A stretch of DNA of 64,000 bases. Source: Stratiolaelaps scimitus. Lineage: Eukaryota; Arthropoda; Arachnida; Mesostigmata; Laelapidae. Positions 38,122-50,105 of this stretch are shown here, piece after piece. Made by a program: the position numbers and the translations under genes. Under the pieces are notes generated by a model. The model ran no database searches, was not told the DNA's origin, and was given only the letters and a program-made list of their open reading frames with translations. Positions within the stretch are counted from its first letter, which is position 1. Every line of letters begins with the position of its first letter. The stretch covers positions 3,276,501 to 3,340,500 of the forward strand of contig JABWDB010000013.1 of assembly GCA_019614645.1 (NCBI GenBank), written 5' to 3'.

Positions 38122-38205
38122 AAATGGTAAAAGTTTATTATTGGTTTATTAAAGGAGCTGCAACTTTACAATGCTCAAGCTCTCTTATATGTGTTCGATT
38201 GTTAT
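38122..38205 (-). repeat. SINE family C, copy 2 (3-prime part)
   Basis: On the minus strand it shares the order GAGAGCTTGAGCATTGTAAA, then TGCAGCTCCTTTAATAAACC, with the copy at 62368-62511. The tRNA-like head is largely absent or diverged, so this is a truncated copy. Confidence 0.65.
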
Positions 38206-38529
38206 AAAAATCGTGTTGCTATTCTCTTTAGACCGTCTTATTTCTTGCGTTGTTGACAAGGTTTTATCAGCTCAGGGTGACAATTCGTAGATTGATTGAT
38301 CGGCTGATTCAATTTCGAGTAGAATAACGCTGCGCGCTGCCGACAACGACACAACGAATGACCGGACCATCGTCGTGAGCGAACACACTCACCGTGAGGC
38401 ATCTCATCACGACACCAATCCTTGGGGTGCAAATCGCTCTCTAGATGCCAACTGAATATGGCTCATGTGCATCATCGAGTCAACATTGCGCTGGGGTTCT
38501 AACTTCGAGCCGTCGAATATTGGTTTCGT
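38206..38529. other. No gene recognised
   Basis: Medium composition between the SINE C fragment and the foldback element. Confidence 0.4.
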
Positions 38530-38812
38530 CAAAAATAAATTTCGAGTTATTTTCGAAATTTTCCGCCGGATGCTTTCCCTCACCTCGTCGATGGCAGCGA
38601 GCTCACTGGCGTACGCCGCGCTGTTCAAAAATACCCCACAGGGAAAAGTGTATCCCATCACACGTCCTGCCCACTGTCCACACGGGTGTACTTTGATCCT
38701 GTGGGGTGTTTTTGAACAACGCGGCGTATGCCAGTGAGCTCGCTACCATCGACGAAATGACGAAAAATACCTGGCGAGAAATTTCGAAAAAAAAACGCAA
38801 AATTTATGCAAA
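38530..38812. repeat. Long inverted repeat (foldback element or hairpin locus)
   Basis: The left arm (about 38535-38642) and right arm (about 38698-38808) are inverted copies. In the inner 57 positions (38586-38642 against 38698-38754) I count four differences, all transitions; the outer parts are less alike. Weak pairing continues inward from both arms, so the whole may fold as one hairpin with a small central loop. Each strand therefore encodes nearly the same short peptide, containing ASSLAYAALFKNTPQ. No transposase, terminal motif or clear target duplication was found. It may be a foldback/MITE element or a source of double-stranded RNA. Confidence 0.8.
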
Positions 38813-39793
38813 GTAGTCATCAAAAATGGTGACAACGCCGAAAAGTCGCGGGGCAGCCATCTTCCGAATATCATCTTTCAGACTCAACGCCATGCAAAGT
38901 GAGTTCTAATAAAACTCGAATTTCGAACGCGCCTAGTTTTCTTTGTCTTTTATGGGTTCTTTGAGGATTCATATATATCCAAGATTTTTGGGAAATATAA
39001 TTTCTTGATAGCTCAGACAGTGCTTGCCGGGAATTTTTAAGCTCGGTTGGTTATCGGTGATAAGCAATAGATAGAACAATCAATCAATGATCACCTACGT
39101 TGCGAGGCATATGATGATTGGAAAAAATTAGAACTAACACCGTTTTTTTGCTAAAAGATCTCCCCCCCGGACACTCCCGTTTGAATATTCATCTCCTCAA
39201 TCATATACGCATCGAATCCAATATACATCTACATAATGTGTTAATATATATATATATATATATATCAAACAGCATACAATGATGCACGCAACAGTATAGC
39301 GTTGAGCTAGGAGGGATGGGCCGAGCACTTGGCAAAATGCCGGTACTGCTGCCGTTATCGACGGAGTAATACAAAGAAAAAGACAACGAAACAGCGTTGC
39401 ACGAGGCGCACATCGATGGCGGGAGAGCCCTCAGACGATGCTAGACGTACAGAAGGACATGACTGCAGAGGATCGTTGCGGAGAGCAAACAGCCCGAATG
39501 AGGCCGTCAGGAAGACGGTCGCGAACGGCAACAGCGGAGACATACGGGAAAATCCATCCTACTGGATTCTTCAGACGCGCATCCGCCTTTTGAACTCTGC
39601 TTCAAAACGGTCCGATTCGCATCTCCCCTGCTCTTTCGGGTGATTCTCCGTTGCACCAGATCCTGCAATCGCACAGTTTGCTGTCATTATTCCAATAATC
39701 GCCTTCTCCGCCACAACTACGGCAAACGACAGAAATACGCATCCTCACGAGAGGTATCTAGAATAACAAACGCTGGCGAAAAATAGAAAGGTG

Positions 39794-39824
<31 letters not shown>

Positions 39825-40596
39825 TATATATTATAACATGGAGAGCATTCCGGCGAAGTTCTCGGTTAATTTGTCGTCGAAGCACTGGCATTTTGGAGAT
39901 GAAAAGCCACCGAGCGATTGGACTCGAGGAGTTGAGAAGCGCTGGTATGGCATGTTGTGCTTCCTGGCTTCCCGCTGCGCGAAGCCGACAAATGAGAGGA
40001 AGCAATAGAGACAGGGGGCGAACGGCCCGCGAATTGCACCAATGCATTCATACAGACGAACGCAAAATGATTAAGAGGCGCGAGTTCGAAAAAATTCCAC
40101 CACACGGCCGCCGTCGCCACCGCATAGCTCTCTCTCTCTCTCTCGCTCTCGCTGCGGCAGTGGGTGGTCGGACGTCGGAATTCGTCCTTCATCAAGCATC
40201 GGGTCTGATCGGTCTCTGATGCTGGATCGCACTCAGGCGCATTCTATCGGCCTATTTCGTGGGCGACTTGATTAAACCCTAAGTCCGATGCGCTTAGTGG
40301 GCGCGGTGGTCTCCAATCAGTGTTTTTCATTTCTGGGCAGCTGTTCGAAACCGGACCCCGCGGTTTCGGGCGAGCCTGCCCAACGATACAGTTCCCCTAT
40401 TCGCTCCCAAACTGGCTGCAATCGTTCTGAAGTATTAGATCGGGAGAACGACAGAGGTCCGAATGTAAACAATTTCGTCAGAGATGTCCTGACCGTTGCG
40501 GATTTGCCATCAAAGTGGCTGCCGAGACGCGTACGAATACGGAGACAGGAAATCTACAAACTAGTGTATAGCTATGCCGTGTTTGTTCACGAAGTC

Positions 40597-40630
<34 letters not shown>

Positions 40631-40741
40631 CTTTCGCTTTGTTAAGCTCTTTCTGTTGTAGATGCCCTATTTGTGCTGTTGTAAAGTCAAACAAATGGGG
40701 TACATTGAATGTATGCCTGTTCGGCTTATAATGACAATACA
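38813..40741. other. No gene recognised; AT runs
   Basis: AT microsatellites at 39243-39264, 39797-39826 and 40599-40627, and a CT tract at about 40129-40152. Frames up to about 147 codons have no known domain and partly consist of the AT run (Ile-Tyr repeats). Confidence 0.4.
40599..40627. repeat. AT microsatellite
   Basis: About 14 AT units. Confidence 0.95.
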
Positions 40742-40802
40742 ATACAATACAAACTGCTGTTTATTGACGGAACTGCAACATACATTGCTTGAGTTCTCGT
40801 AA
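40733..40802 (-). repeat. SINE family C, copy 3 (3-prime part)
   Basis: The minus strand reads GAGAACTCAAGCAATGTATG, then TTGCAGTTCCGTCAATAAA, then a TTTGTATTGTATTGTATTG tail. The first two blocks match the copies at 38122 and 62368. The TTGTA-repeat tail matches the 3-prime end of the LINE at 57045-58500 rather than the other SINE C copies. Only the 3-prime part of the element is present. Confidence 0.6.
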
Positions 40803-42130
40803 AAAATAATAGGTAAAAGGTGTAAAATATCACACTGCAACAGACGAAGTTACAAGTTACAATGTAGTCAGGTACTATATTTTTTTACCCAGCAGCGCTC
40901 GGGTATTTGAAGAACGAGACAGAATCTGTTTTAAAGCAGATTCCGTATAGAATGATAAACAAGAAATGTAATATATATGAATGGTTCTATTGAGACGACA
41001 ATATAGAACTTTTGAGTAGCCGAGTATTTCATTAGCCGACGACCAAATAGTCTTCGTAGCGCGGCAAACACCGACAGCATCAGTAGAGAGGTGGAAATAC
41101 GAAGGAATGGACCACACTTGCATTATATGTATTTTCGTTGCTCCACTGGCAGCGAGTTGACTGGCTGGATGCCGAGAACCTCAGCAACGAACCGAGTTAC
41201 TCGGGTCACGTAAGTTTGCGTAGGCGGCGATTGCCTGCAGTTGAATCGTTCGACCTTCTTCCCTGACCCTTCTATCGATGGAGGCACTTCTGTGAAGCAT
41301 GTCTTCAGATCTCTTGGCCAGGTTTCCTTGTACAGCTATACCCAAGCCGCCATCCATCACTCAACTGGCTGAACACGTCGTTTACGTGAACGCTGACAGC
41401 TGCCGGGATGGTCTGGCCCACATAGATAGAAGATCCTTCGCAGTGTTCCCTGGTAGCGATATTTCACGCGGACATTCGCCGGACATTCGTGGGCTCGGAC
41501 AACACTGGTCGGTTTATTCGCTCGCAAAAATGAGCAAAATTACCGGGCGGAGATATGACAATGTTTTGATGCTTAGGCGGGGGCAACGAAGACAGTTACG
41601 TTGGCTTGTCAATTTATCGATCTGCAGTTGGAGTGTTTACACCAAGTGCGTGCTATACTACGTCATACACTATGACACTATACTACCTGGGCTACACCAT
41701 GAGCCTATCTATTGCAGTACCTAATGGCTGTCGAAATACGATTGAACCAGTCTACGCTCCACTTGGTAGAGCGAGAGACAGAGAGAGAGATAGAGAGCGA
41801 GGGACTTGCTCCACACTCCGTACACGCTGAAGCACCTCAGAGCAGCTACATATGATAATGAAATGTCTATTCTAACCAGATACGTGGGTTCGGTCAACTT
41901 CAATGCATCAAAAATAAACCGATTTTTATTCATTTGGAAACATTGTGTGTGTGGGGTGGGGAAGGATATTTAACGCTGGCTGGACCGCGCTATTTGTCTT
42001 TATACATAACATGTGGCCAATGTGCGACCCCAAAAATGAAAACCGCCTAAGGTTAGCACAATAATGACAAACGCAATAGAATCAGAAGAGAGATGGCGGT
42101 TCCACGACCATATCTAATGCACGCAAGCGC
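40803..42130. other. No gene recognised
   Basis: AT-leaning sequence with a GA tract at about 41770-41800. The 141-codon plus frame at 41299-41724 shows no known domain. Confidence 0.4.
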
Positions 42131-44007
42131 CCTAGCATACGTATACTGGGGTCGGCAAGCGCGCGGATGAGCGTTTCTCCACACAACTCTACCGAGAGCA
42201 GGAGCATCTCTGCCCCTGCTACTAAACATCTCTTTCTAGTTCGTTCTTTCTCTCAGTGTCTTATCCAGCTCTGCTTCCTCCACGACTCGATTATGTTGAC
42301 AAAATGTTGTCTACTGCGTAATTGGGTAGGAATTAGGCCTCTCTGGCGCTGCTCCGCCGATCTCGCATCCCTTCGCATGCTCCGACATCGTCATCCATCC
42401 TGAGTCTTCGAGTGCCTATCACAGCTAAGTGGTTTGCTGGCCGATGTTCCATCCTCTGCCTAGATGACCAGAGACGAGGCTTCGCTAATGCTGGCCCTGG
42501 ACTTTCTTGCATATGCGTGCCAAGTGTATATGGCAGGCAGCGTGCTGCTGCTGCTGCTGCCGCGGACCGAGGCGTAGCTCAAATCTGATTGAGGACTGCT
42601 TTCGTAATCATCATTGAGCGAGAGAAAGAGAGCGAGAGACATAGATAGATGGTTGTCGGCAAAAACGGAAGAGAGAGCGTTGCCCACTTCCAAAGGACGC
42701 TTCCCACCGCCACGGCCCGATGAGAACGGAATGGCTCTGCGCGGTACGCTTCCGGAGCAAATCACTACGCGCGGACTCAATGAAGAGGACCAGCGTAACG
42801 AGAGAGGACCTCCCGGTTGGACAAGGGCCGAGAGCGACTCGAGCTCGTTTGGCCACAGCTTCGAAAACGGCGATGGAGAGCACAGGAGACAGCGATCCAG
42901 AGGGGGAATAGATAGAGGGAGTCTCAGGGAATGAATGGAAAAGCGAAAGGGGGACGCTTGTGAATGAGACACACACTCACATGGAAAACAAAATGAAGCT
43001 CTATTTTTAGTTTGTACAAGGTGGAAAACACGAACGGTAGCCAGCGGCCAGCTGCTGCTGCGGCTGCTGTCGTCGTTGTCGTCATCATCTTCTGAGTCCT
43101 ATTCTGAGTCGTGCTGGGCGTTGCGTTTGCTTTTCGACGCGCCAGCTGAGGCTCTGGCGTGCCCCAGCATCATCTGGCTGCGTCACCGCTCCGGCCACTA
43201 CTATTAACACTGCCTGCGGCCACTAGCGTTGCTCTAAGCTACGGCACGAGGAGCTCTGACGAGCTGTGAGAGAAGAGATCGGAGAGACGACACTGTGTTA
43301 ATGCGGTTCGGGGGGGGGAGTAGGGGGTTGTGACACGAACGGGCTTGTGAAAGAGACGGGAACTGAACGGGGCTGAACGGTTGGCTTACTAGCACGCACC
43401 CGAACGATCCCCGAGGCGACCCCCACATCTGCCAGCCTGTCCGCATTCGATCAGATCGTTTTAAGCGCGCCTTCGCCTTCGACTACCTTCGGAGCGGCGT
43501 TCAGCCGCCACCGCCGACGACGACCCCAATAGTCAATGCTCAAAACTAATTCACGTCGCTTGACGACGGCCTGCGTCTGCGAGGAGAGACGAAGGGTGAA
43601 CGGAGGAAGGTGAAGTAAAGTCCTGAGCCCGGACCAAGGGGAAGGAAGGAAGGAACGAACGCGGGGAATAGTACAAGGTAGAAGCACCCAATGGGCTTGG
43701 CTTGCCTTGACTAGCTGGTTCACGGGTCTCGGGTCTCGATCCGACAAGCTCAATAGGCTCTTAATTCAAGAGATTCTTCTTCCCTTCGTGGCCGCTACTC
43801 CTTCTGGCCTCTCTCGCGCCTCTCTCTCTCTCTCTCTCTCTCTGTCCCGCCTGTCGTGCGCGCCCCTGAGTCACTCAGCCCTCTGCAATAAGCTTTTGGC
43901 TCCGGGAAGGTGCGCCCGGCACGCCAGCGTCTGGCCCTCTTACAGACGAAAGGCCTCTCCCACCTTTGGCTTACCCCAACCATCTCCGTCGCTACCCCTC
44001 TCTCTCT

Positions 44008-44038
<31 letters not shown>

Positions 44039-44387
44039 CTGCCAAAGAGTTCTGAACGAACTTGAAGCCAGCCAGTACTAACAACAACGGTAGCGGCTAC
44101 CACTCTCCGACAACTAACTGCACCACTACCACCACCACCTACCCAGACCCCAACAGCCAGTCAGCTCAACCGTGGATTTGAGAAGGCATTGCCGCTCCAC
44201 TGCTGCTATGACCGCCATGGTGGCGGCGGTGCTCGAAAAGGAGGGACATTGAGGTCTTCTGGTGTCGACCAGCGAGAGCCACCTTATTCACTCGTGCAGT
44301 CCAACATGCGCCACTATTGCCGTCGTTTGGATTTCAGGAAGATGGAGGATGTCATGAGGCTGCATGACGAGAAGCTGACTTCCGGAC
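42131..44387. other. GC-rich block with CT/GA tracts; no gene recognised
   Basis: CT tracts at 43821-43843 and 43998-44039, a GA-rich tract near 42617-42640, CTG runs at 42544-42559, a G-run at 43309-43317 and trinucleotide runs near 43051-43088. Translations over these tracts are Leu-Ser or Arg-Glu repeats. No domain recognised. Confidence 0.4.
43998..44039. repeat. CT microsatellite
   Basis: About 20 CT units with a TTTTT interruption. Reads as GA on the minus strand. Confidence 0.95.
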
Positions 44388-45392
44388 TTGTCGACTCGGT
44401 TTATAAGTACTCTACGCTGCATGTCAATTACGGCCCCACACGAGCTTGGCCATACCCACTACGCCTACTACCATGAACCCAGCATGACAGCAAGTCGAAC
44501 GAGCCTCAACTCAACTCGAAACCCATTTCTATTGGGCAGACCCTCCAGACTACTTTTCATGTCCTGTAGTTCTGCACTCGTCCGACCTCGGCCGGTGCTC
44601 GTACAGAGGGTTCTTCCAGTTTCCTGCTCCTCGGCCTGCTACTACTATCAACTGCTCAGCCTAGTCCAGACGAACGTGTCCGAGGGTTCGCAGTCCTCCT
44701 GCCTATATACCATCTGTATAGGTGAAGGCTGTTTCGTCGCTCGCTCCGGGGAGTTGCCAACGTCGTTGCGTAGAGGAACGAATAGTCAGGCCAACCCTAC
44801 TCAACTCAGCTCAGTTCGTCGGGGTTCGCCGGGTCCCTCCTTGTCCACAGAAACGGGGTTCTTGGGAAAACACTCTGGGGAAACTTCAAAGAGGACACAA
44901 CTTCTGTGGCCGACGACTTCGCTGCTGGAGGAGGTCGAACGTAAGGCAAGGTTTTCGGATATTCACTGGTACGGTAAAGAAGGTAGAGAGGACAGATTAT
45001 ACCAGCCCTATTTGGCGTTTGGGCTTGGACGGGAAATCGAATTTATATATACATATATATATATATATGAATATATATACACTAATTTTAGTTGTTTTGT
45101 GTATTCATTCCTTCGTTATATACTTACAACATTAATATCCATAATGTTGAATAAAATTCGTAAACATTATACGGGTACATATAAAGAGGTTTACCGATCG
45201 AAACTGCAACAAAATGTTATTAAGAAAATATGCGGGTTTCAACCGAATGATAATGTACTTTCGCTTGCGGCTGGCCCCCTATCGTTCTCCTATCAGATAT
45301 TTATCGGTTCTTGTCCATATGGCCGCATTTCCACGAGAAATGCTTGGAGGAGAATCCACACCACCTCGGTACGGCAAGATTTGAAGCTGTGA
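44388..45392 (+). other. Long stop-free frame, no recognised product
   Basis: The frame is open for 334 codons from a TTG; the first ATG is at 44421, leaving 323. It runs from GC-rich sequence through an imperfect AT run (about 45045-45080, read as Ile-Tyr) into AT-rich sequence. Residues after the start include PHELGHTHYAYY, which has the HExxH form of zinc peptidases. However, none of the conserved residues around the M2 peptidase site follow and no second zinc-ligand motif is seen. I regard a real protein as unlikely but not excluded. Confidence 0.12.
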
Positions 45393-45891
45393 CCTGGGAT
45401 TTATCCCACTGCTGGTCCATTTGTCTAACCTGTGTCTCCAAGTGCCGAAACATTGCCATAGACTCAGCCAACATCACGGGACACCGGAGTGATTATAGAT
45501 AAAGGTCTTCCAACCCGCGACTGATCCTCGGTCTCATTTGCCCTGAGTTGACTCCACCCGTATCTTTAGCCGCTTGGCAGTAGTACTACAGGGTTCGTCG
45601 AATAGGGGGCTAACAGAATATATGAATGAGTCCGCTTGAATTTGTTCTACGGTGGTTTCGAATAACCCTATGGCGACCTTTCATTCAAGGGTTGTTAATT
45701 GGCCTTGATCCATTTGCGTGAGGATGTTGTGCGTTTTGCATGCATGAGTGTTGGTACACTTTTGCACGAGGTTACGACCGCTGCCACTATCGTACCAGAT
45801 TCGCCTTTGTATGCTTCAGAGTAGATATCCTTTGCTGCAAACAGTTACACCTGGCTGTCAATGCTGCCCTAGATTGACTATGGAACCAAAT
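45393..45891. other. No gene recognised
   Basis: Medium-to-AT-rich spacer ahead of the family D repeat. Confidence 0.4.
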
Positions 45892-46030
45892 AAAGTTCTT
45901 TATTGAAGAAATCCTTTATCCCTCAGCACAAATCGTGCTAAAGCCAACTAACAGACTCGCACAATATACTATATATATATATATATTATACCCGCCACTG
46001 AGTGAGCTGTTCCATCGGCACCGGACTGGT
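45892..46030 (-). repeat. SINE-like repeat, family D, copy 2
   Basis: The minus strand carries GATGGAACAG, an internal AT run (about 45970-45987), GTGCTGAGGGATAAAGGATT and a TTCAATAAAGAAC tail. These match in order the repeat at 827-921. The family is defined only by these two copies, and its limits are estimates. Confidence 0.5.
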
Positions 46031-47455
46031 TGTAAGATGACCATAATGCTTGAAGTTGGTAAACGTTCGCATTGATTACTATTGTTAATCGAGCTATTAT
46101 TTCACGCCAAACGTGGCTCTTTTGAGTTGCCTGTCAAGGACAACATATCGCGGAATTAAGTAATACCTAACGCAGAATTGTGTTCCTTATTGGGCGTTTA
46201 ACATTGTGCCTTTAGCTCGCCGTGTTGCATAGCTCTCTTGAACATAGAGAGTGGCGTGACTGGTTCATACACCCGGTGCACGGGAGTACGATTAACGGCC
46301 AATACATTTTGTGTCTTTGCTATCACCCGTGATGTTTTTCTAACGCGTGAAGAATCTCCACAAACATACCCTCCGAAGGCATTGATACGCCTCTGAAGCG
46401 TATCGATAGTCCGCCTGAGATAATTTAGTACAGCCGCAATCGAGCTGGTGAAGAGTCTAACGAACAAGAGGAGCAAAATTAATGCGAGCTGTAAGTTTCA
46501 ACCCGCAAGATTGGGATTGTTTATACGGCCCTTACAGATCTTACCTGTCACCACCATGAGTGGCTCGAAGTTTCGTTTGGAATCGGTTCCGTTGAAGCGA
46601 TAACCCGAAGCATTTGTTTACGTGAGCGAAGGCTATCGCTCGGTATTGGACTGCAATCGCGTCTCGGGGATCAATGTGGCCCGCTCGGGTGGGCTACAGA
46701 ATCTAAAAGAACAAGAGAGAAATTACGGGTCGGAACGCAATTGATTGTTAAGAACATGTAGTCGGCCCAGGTACCCACATGTATTGCAGCTAGACAGAGT
46801 GTGCAGGTGATATTTTACGATGACTCGTTAGATCAGGTTTTGATGACCAATATTTCTCATATTCTGTTCTACCAAGCATATCTCCTGCGGGGAAAGCTCT
46901 ATCAAAATATGTGCTATTCATGCCACTTACTTGCGTTACGTAGGCTAGTGATTTTGGCAGGGAATACGTTTCAGCAGCCGAACTGCGTACTCTGACTGTA
47001 AGAGCCATTAGTAATTATTATATTTGGGGGGTACGTAAAGGTACATTTGAACAGCTCCCGCAGTTTATACGACGAAACTATATTACATGTTATGTGTGTA
47101 TATATATATATATTATCTGCCATTGTCTGTTATATATCGCTATGGACGAATTATTTATTCAGTCGTTGTATTTTATTATTTGCGCTGCCGACAGATCAAT
47201 AAGTACCGTCGATTATTTTAAGTAGTTCATTAATTATGCTATTTATTAGGTGTGTAGCACGACACACTTGGGAGGTGCGAACGTGTAAATCACGATGAAG
47301 AGAAACCTTCCGTCCAGGAGTCCTACGCTCGTGGGTCGATTGGCAACCGCCTTCGCTAATAATGCGCGGTTTTGCTGAGCAAATAACACTATGGTAATAT
47401 TGAGGATCAAATTCTGGTATCTCATTGCTTTTTCTAATTATGACTAAGCATTCCG

Positions 47456-47505
<50 letters not shown>

Positions 47506-49814
47506 CTTAAATTATCGGTTTATGTCCCTGGAGCGTATCACGAATGATTCGTGATTGATTGTCCAACCCTATTCTGTAATACACCTTTGAATAAAGCGTT
47601 ATTATTTTAAAACTATATTCGAATCCGAACGAAATTAAAACTTTGAGTTGTGTGAATATATTTTCACCTCTCAATCCATTGACTATACAGAGACATACTT
47701 CTCATCTAAACTCGACAAGGCATTTCATGCGAATGGATGCGCAATGCGAGCAGTGTAATGTGCAAGTAACGACGATTGAATTAGACTAGGCTTGCCGTAT
47801 CTCCATGGCAGCTGCCACCCGCGTGACGGTAGAATAACCTTTACCAAGGAGGCAACGCGAACGCACATAGATGGTCTTAGGTTAGGTATTTGTAAGTATG
47901 TAGTCGTCCGTTTAGACTCTCGACATCCAAGCTAAATTCGATGAGCGGAAAGTAGAAAGTGACCAAACTGATTGAGGCGTGTTGCCTCCTACCCCAGAGT
48001 GTATATGGGTTCCATCCTCAACGGGACATTTGATCGCTGCTACTACGGTCTAATGAAGGCCAGCATCTTAGGTATTCGCTGTGATAGCGGCGGATTTTTA
48101 CCGGCTAAAAATCCTCGAATCTATGAAGGCCGGCGAGGCGCAGGGCGTTCGTCGAATAAGAGAACTTGCGCTGTTTTAGCCGAATTAGATGAGTGCATAG
48201 AATTATGCCCCCTCCCTCTGAGATAGAATGAGGCCGGGAACTGATTAAGAATAAATTGAGCATCATGAACATCACATAATGTCACTGGGTTAAGGAGTAG
48301 TATGTTGATGCCGAGAGCTCCATGGAGGACGATAAGCAAAATGTAGCTGGTGTTACTGTATAACGAACAGAGTTAGCTGCGAAGCTGCTACAGAGTTAAT
48401 GGTTCAGGCGAAAGTACAAAACGCAGTCCAATTTCGCTAGTTGAAACCTGTATAGGTTAATTATGATAAGAGCATATTATTATTATGATTAATATAACTA
48501 TATAAAGCATTGGAACAACTGACCAACGGTGTGTTGGGATGATTTAGATCTTGTTATCATTGTTGTCCATATTTTAACATATGTGTGTCACGCAAACAAC
48601 AACGAAAAATCGCATTAGTTGCTGTTTGCCTCAAGGAACTCATTGATAATAAGCTCGGAAACTCTGATGCTTTGGGAGCGATGCGGACGACTCCATTTGG
48701 CTCTCTTATCGGGAGGCCAATTAGCCAGTAGTTATAGTATCTTATTTTTTGCGTATGACTTCGAGTCCGGTTGAGCGACCTTGAAATGCTACGCTCGTCG
48801 ATTAGTGTCAGTGGTAGCAAATTAGTATATTCACACCCTATTCAAATGCTTACCCAATATTCTAAGCTGTTTTGAAACCGATGAGGGAGTCTGTTAGATG
48901 TGTTCTCTACATCATCCACTGAATGGACTACCAGAGGTTCTTACGGGAACACTAGTAGAGTCATTGAAAATTCGATTACGAGCATCCCAATGAGTCCGAG
49001 TCGAAGGTATCTCAAAGGAATTCCTGGAAGGTCTGGATGAAGAACCTTGAAGAGGTATGTCGAGGGCTCCATTGCCAGAATGCCTATTTAGACGTGGTGC
49101 AGGGAAACATATCGAGAGGGATATAATGAACGATATTTGAAGCGGCCCAAGCGAGAAGCTAATCCGCGATCGCGTTCTTAAACCCGTTCACGGGTTAGAT
49201 GAGGGATTATTTACCGGAAGGCAATCAGAGGTTGTGCAATAAGACGTCCTTCCCATAGACAATAATGTGAAGCGTGCATATACACGTTTATCCAATGCAT
49301 CTGTCTATTGCGACTAGCGTTCAAATACTGGTCAAACGTTTTTATCAACTGATTTTGTAGTACTCTTAATAATTGGATCAAACAAACATATATGTACGAA
49401 ATAGCATACAACCAAATAGAAAACGTTGTGATCGCTGTGAACGGAAGGGTGTCTACTACGCCAGCACATTTACTTGAGGAATAGTTGAATGGGCTGAAAT
49501 AAACATGAACCTCTTGTTTACCCAATAATGTCGTTCTTTCCTGAGGAAGCGGTCTTATAATAATAATAATAATAATACGCTCGTTCAAATTCTGTTATTT
49601 TCTTTCGAGTCTCACAAAGATCTGCAGACTTAGCCAGACGAACAGAATGTGCTTCTGATCTCCCTGACTCGCTCACTCTGCACCGAAATAGGCCACTCCG
49701 ACGATGATGCATTGAAGGATCGGCACTGAGCGAACGTAGGTGGTTAGAAAGAGCTATTTTAGGAACAGTTCGCTATCAAGGGAGCCGAAGATGAACACGT
49801 AAATTAAACGCCGC
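46031..49814. other. Long AT-rich stretch; no gene recognised
   Basis: AT runs at about 47098-47112 and 47458-47502, a short TTATTATTATTATGATTA run near 48478-48493 and an AAT run at about 49556-49576. No open frame over about 125 codons, and no domain recognised. Confidence 0.45.
47458..47502. repeat. AT microsatellite
   Basis: About 22 AT units, the longest pure AT run in the window. Confidence 0.95.
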
Positions 49815-50063
49815 CTATCGTGCAATGCCATCGATGTTTGCGTAACAAATACGTCCAACGGAACATTCTTCACTCGTCGAGAGACGGCCGAACGAACGGC
49901 GGCGACCCGACGAACCGTATAGCGACAGAACAGCCACCGGCATCAGCAACAGAAGCAGCGGCACCCGCAGCAAGAATGAGAGGGCGAACTGTTCAGTCTT
50001 TCGTAGTGTTCTTGAGGGAAGTCTTTTCTGGGCGGCTTGCTGCACTGGCTGTTTTGTCCCGTT

Positions 50064-50105
50064 TGGGGCTGGGGGTTGGGGGGGGGGCGAGGGGCGAGGG
50101 GCGAG
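50064..50105 (+). repeat. G-rich tract with G-quadruplex potential
   Basis: Several runs of four or more G separated by CT, TT, CGA and similar short spacers. This meets the usual four-run rule for a G-quadruplex on the plus strand. Confidence 0.7.

Noticed and set aside
43821..44039. Leu-Ser repeat protein encoded by CT tracts
   Set aside because: The repeat peptide is simply a translated microsatellite; the minus strand gives an equally open Arg-Glu frame.
44421..44500. HELGH motif reminiscent of angiotensin-converting-enzyme (M2) peptidases
   Set aside because: Only the five-residue motif and a few tyrosines match. The conserved residues after it and the distal glutamate ligand are absent, and the flanking translation is low-complexity.
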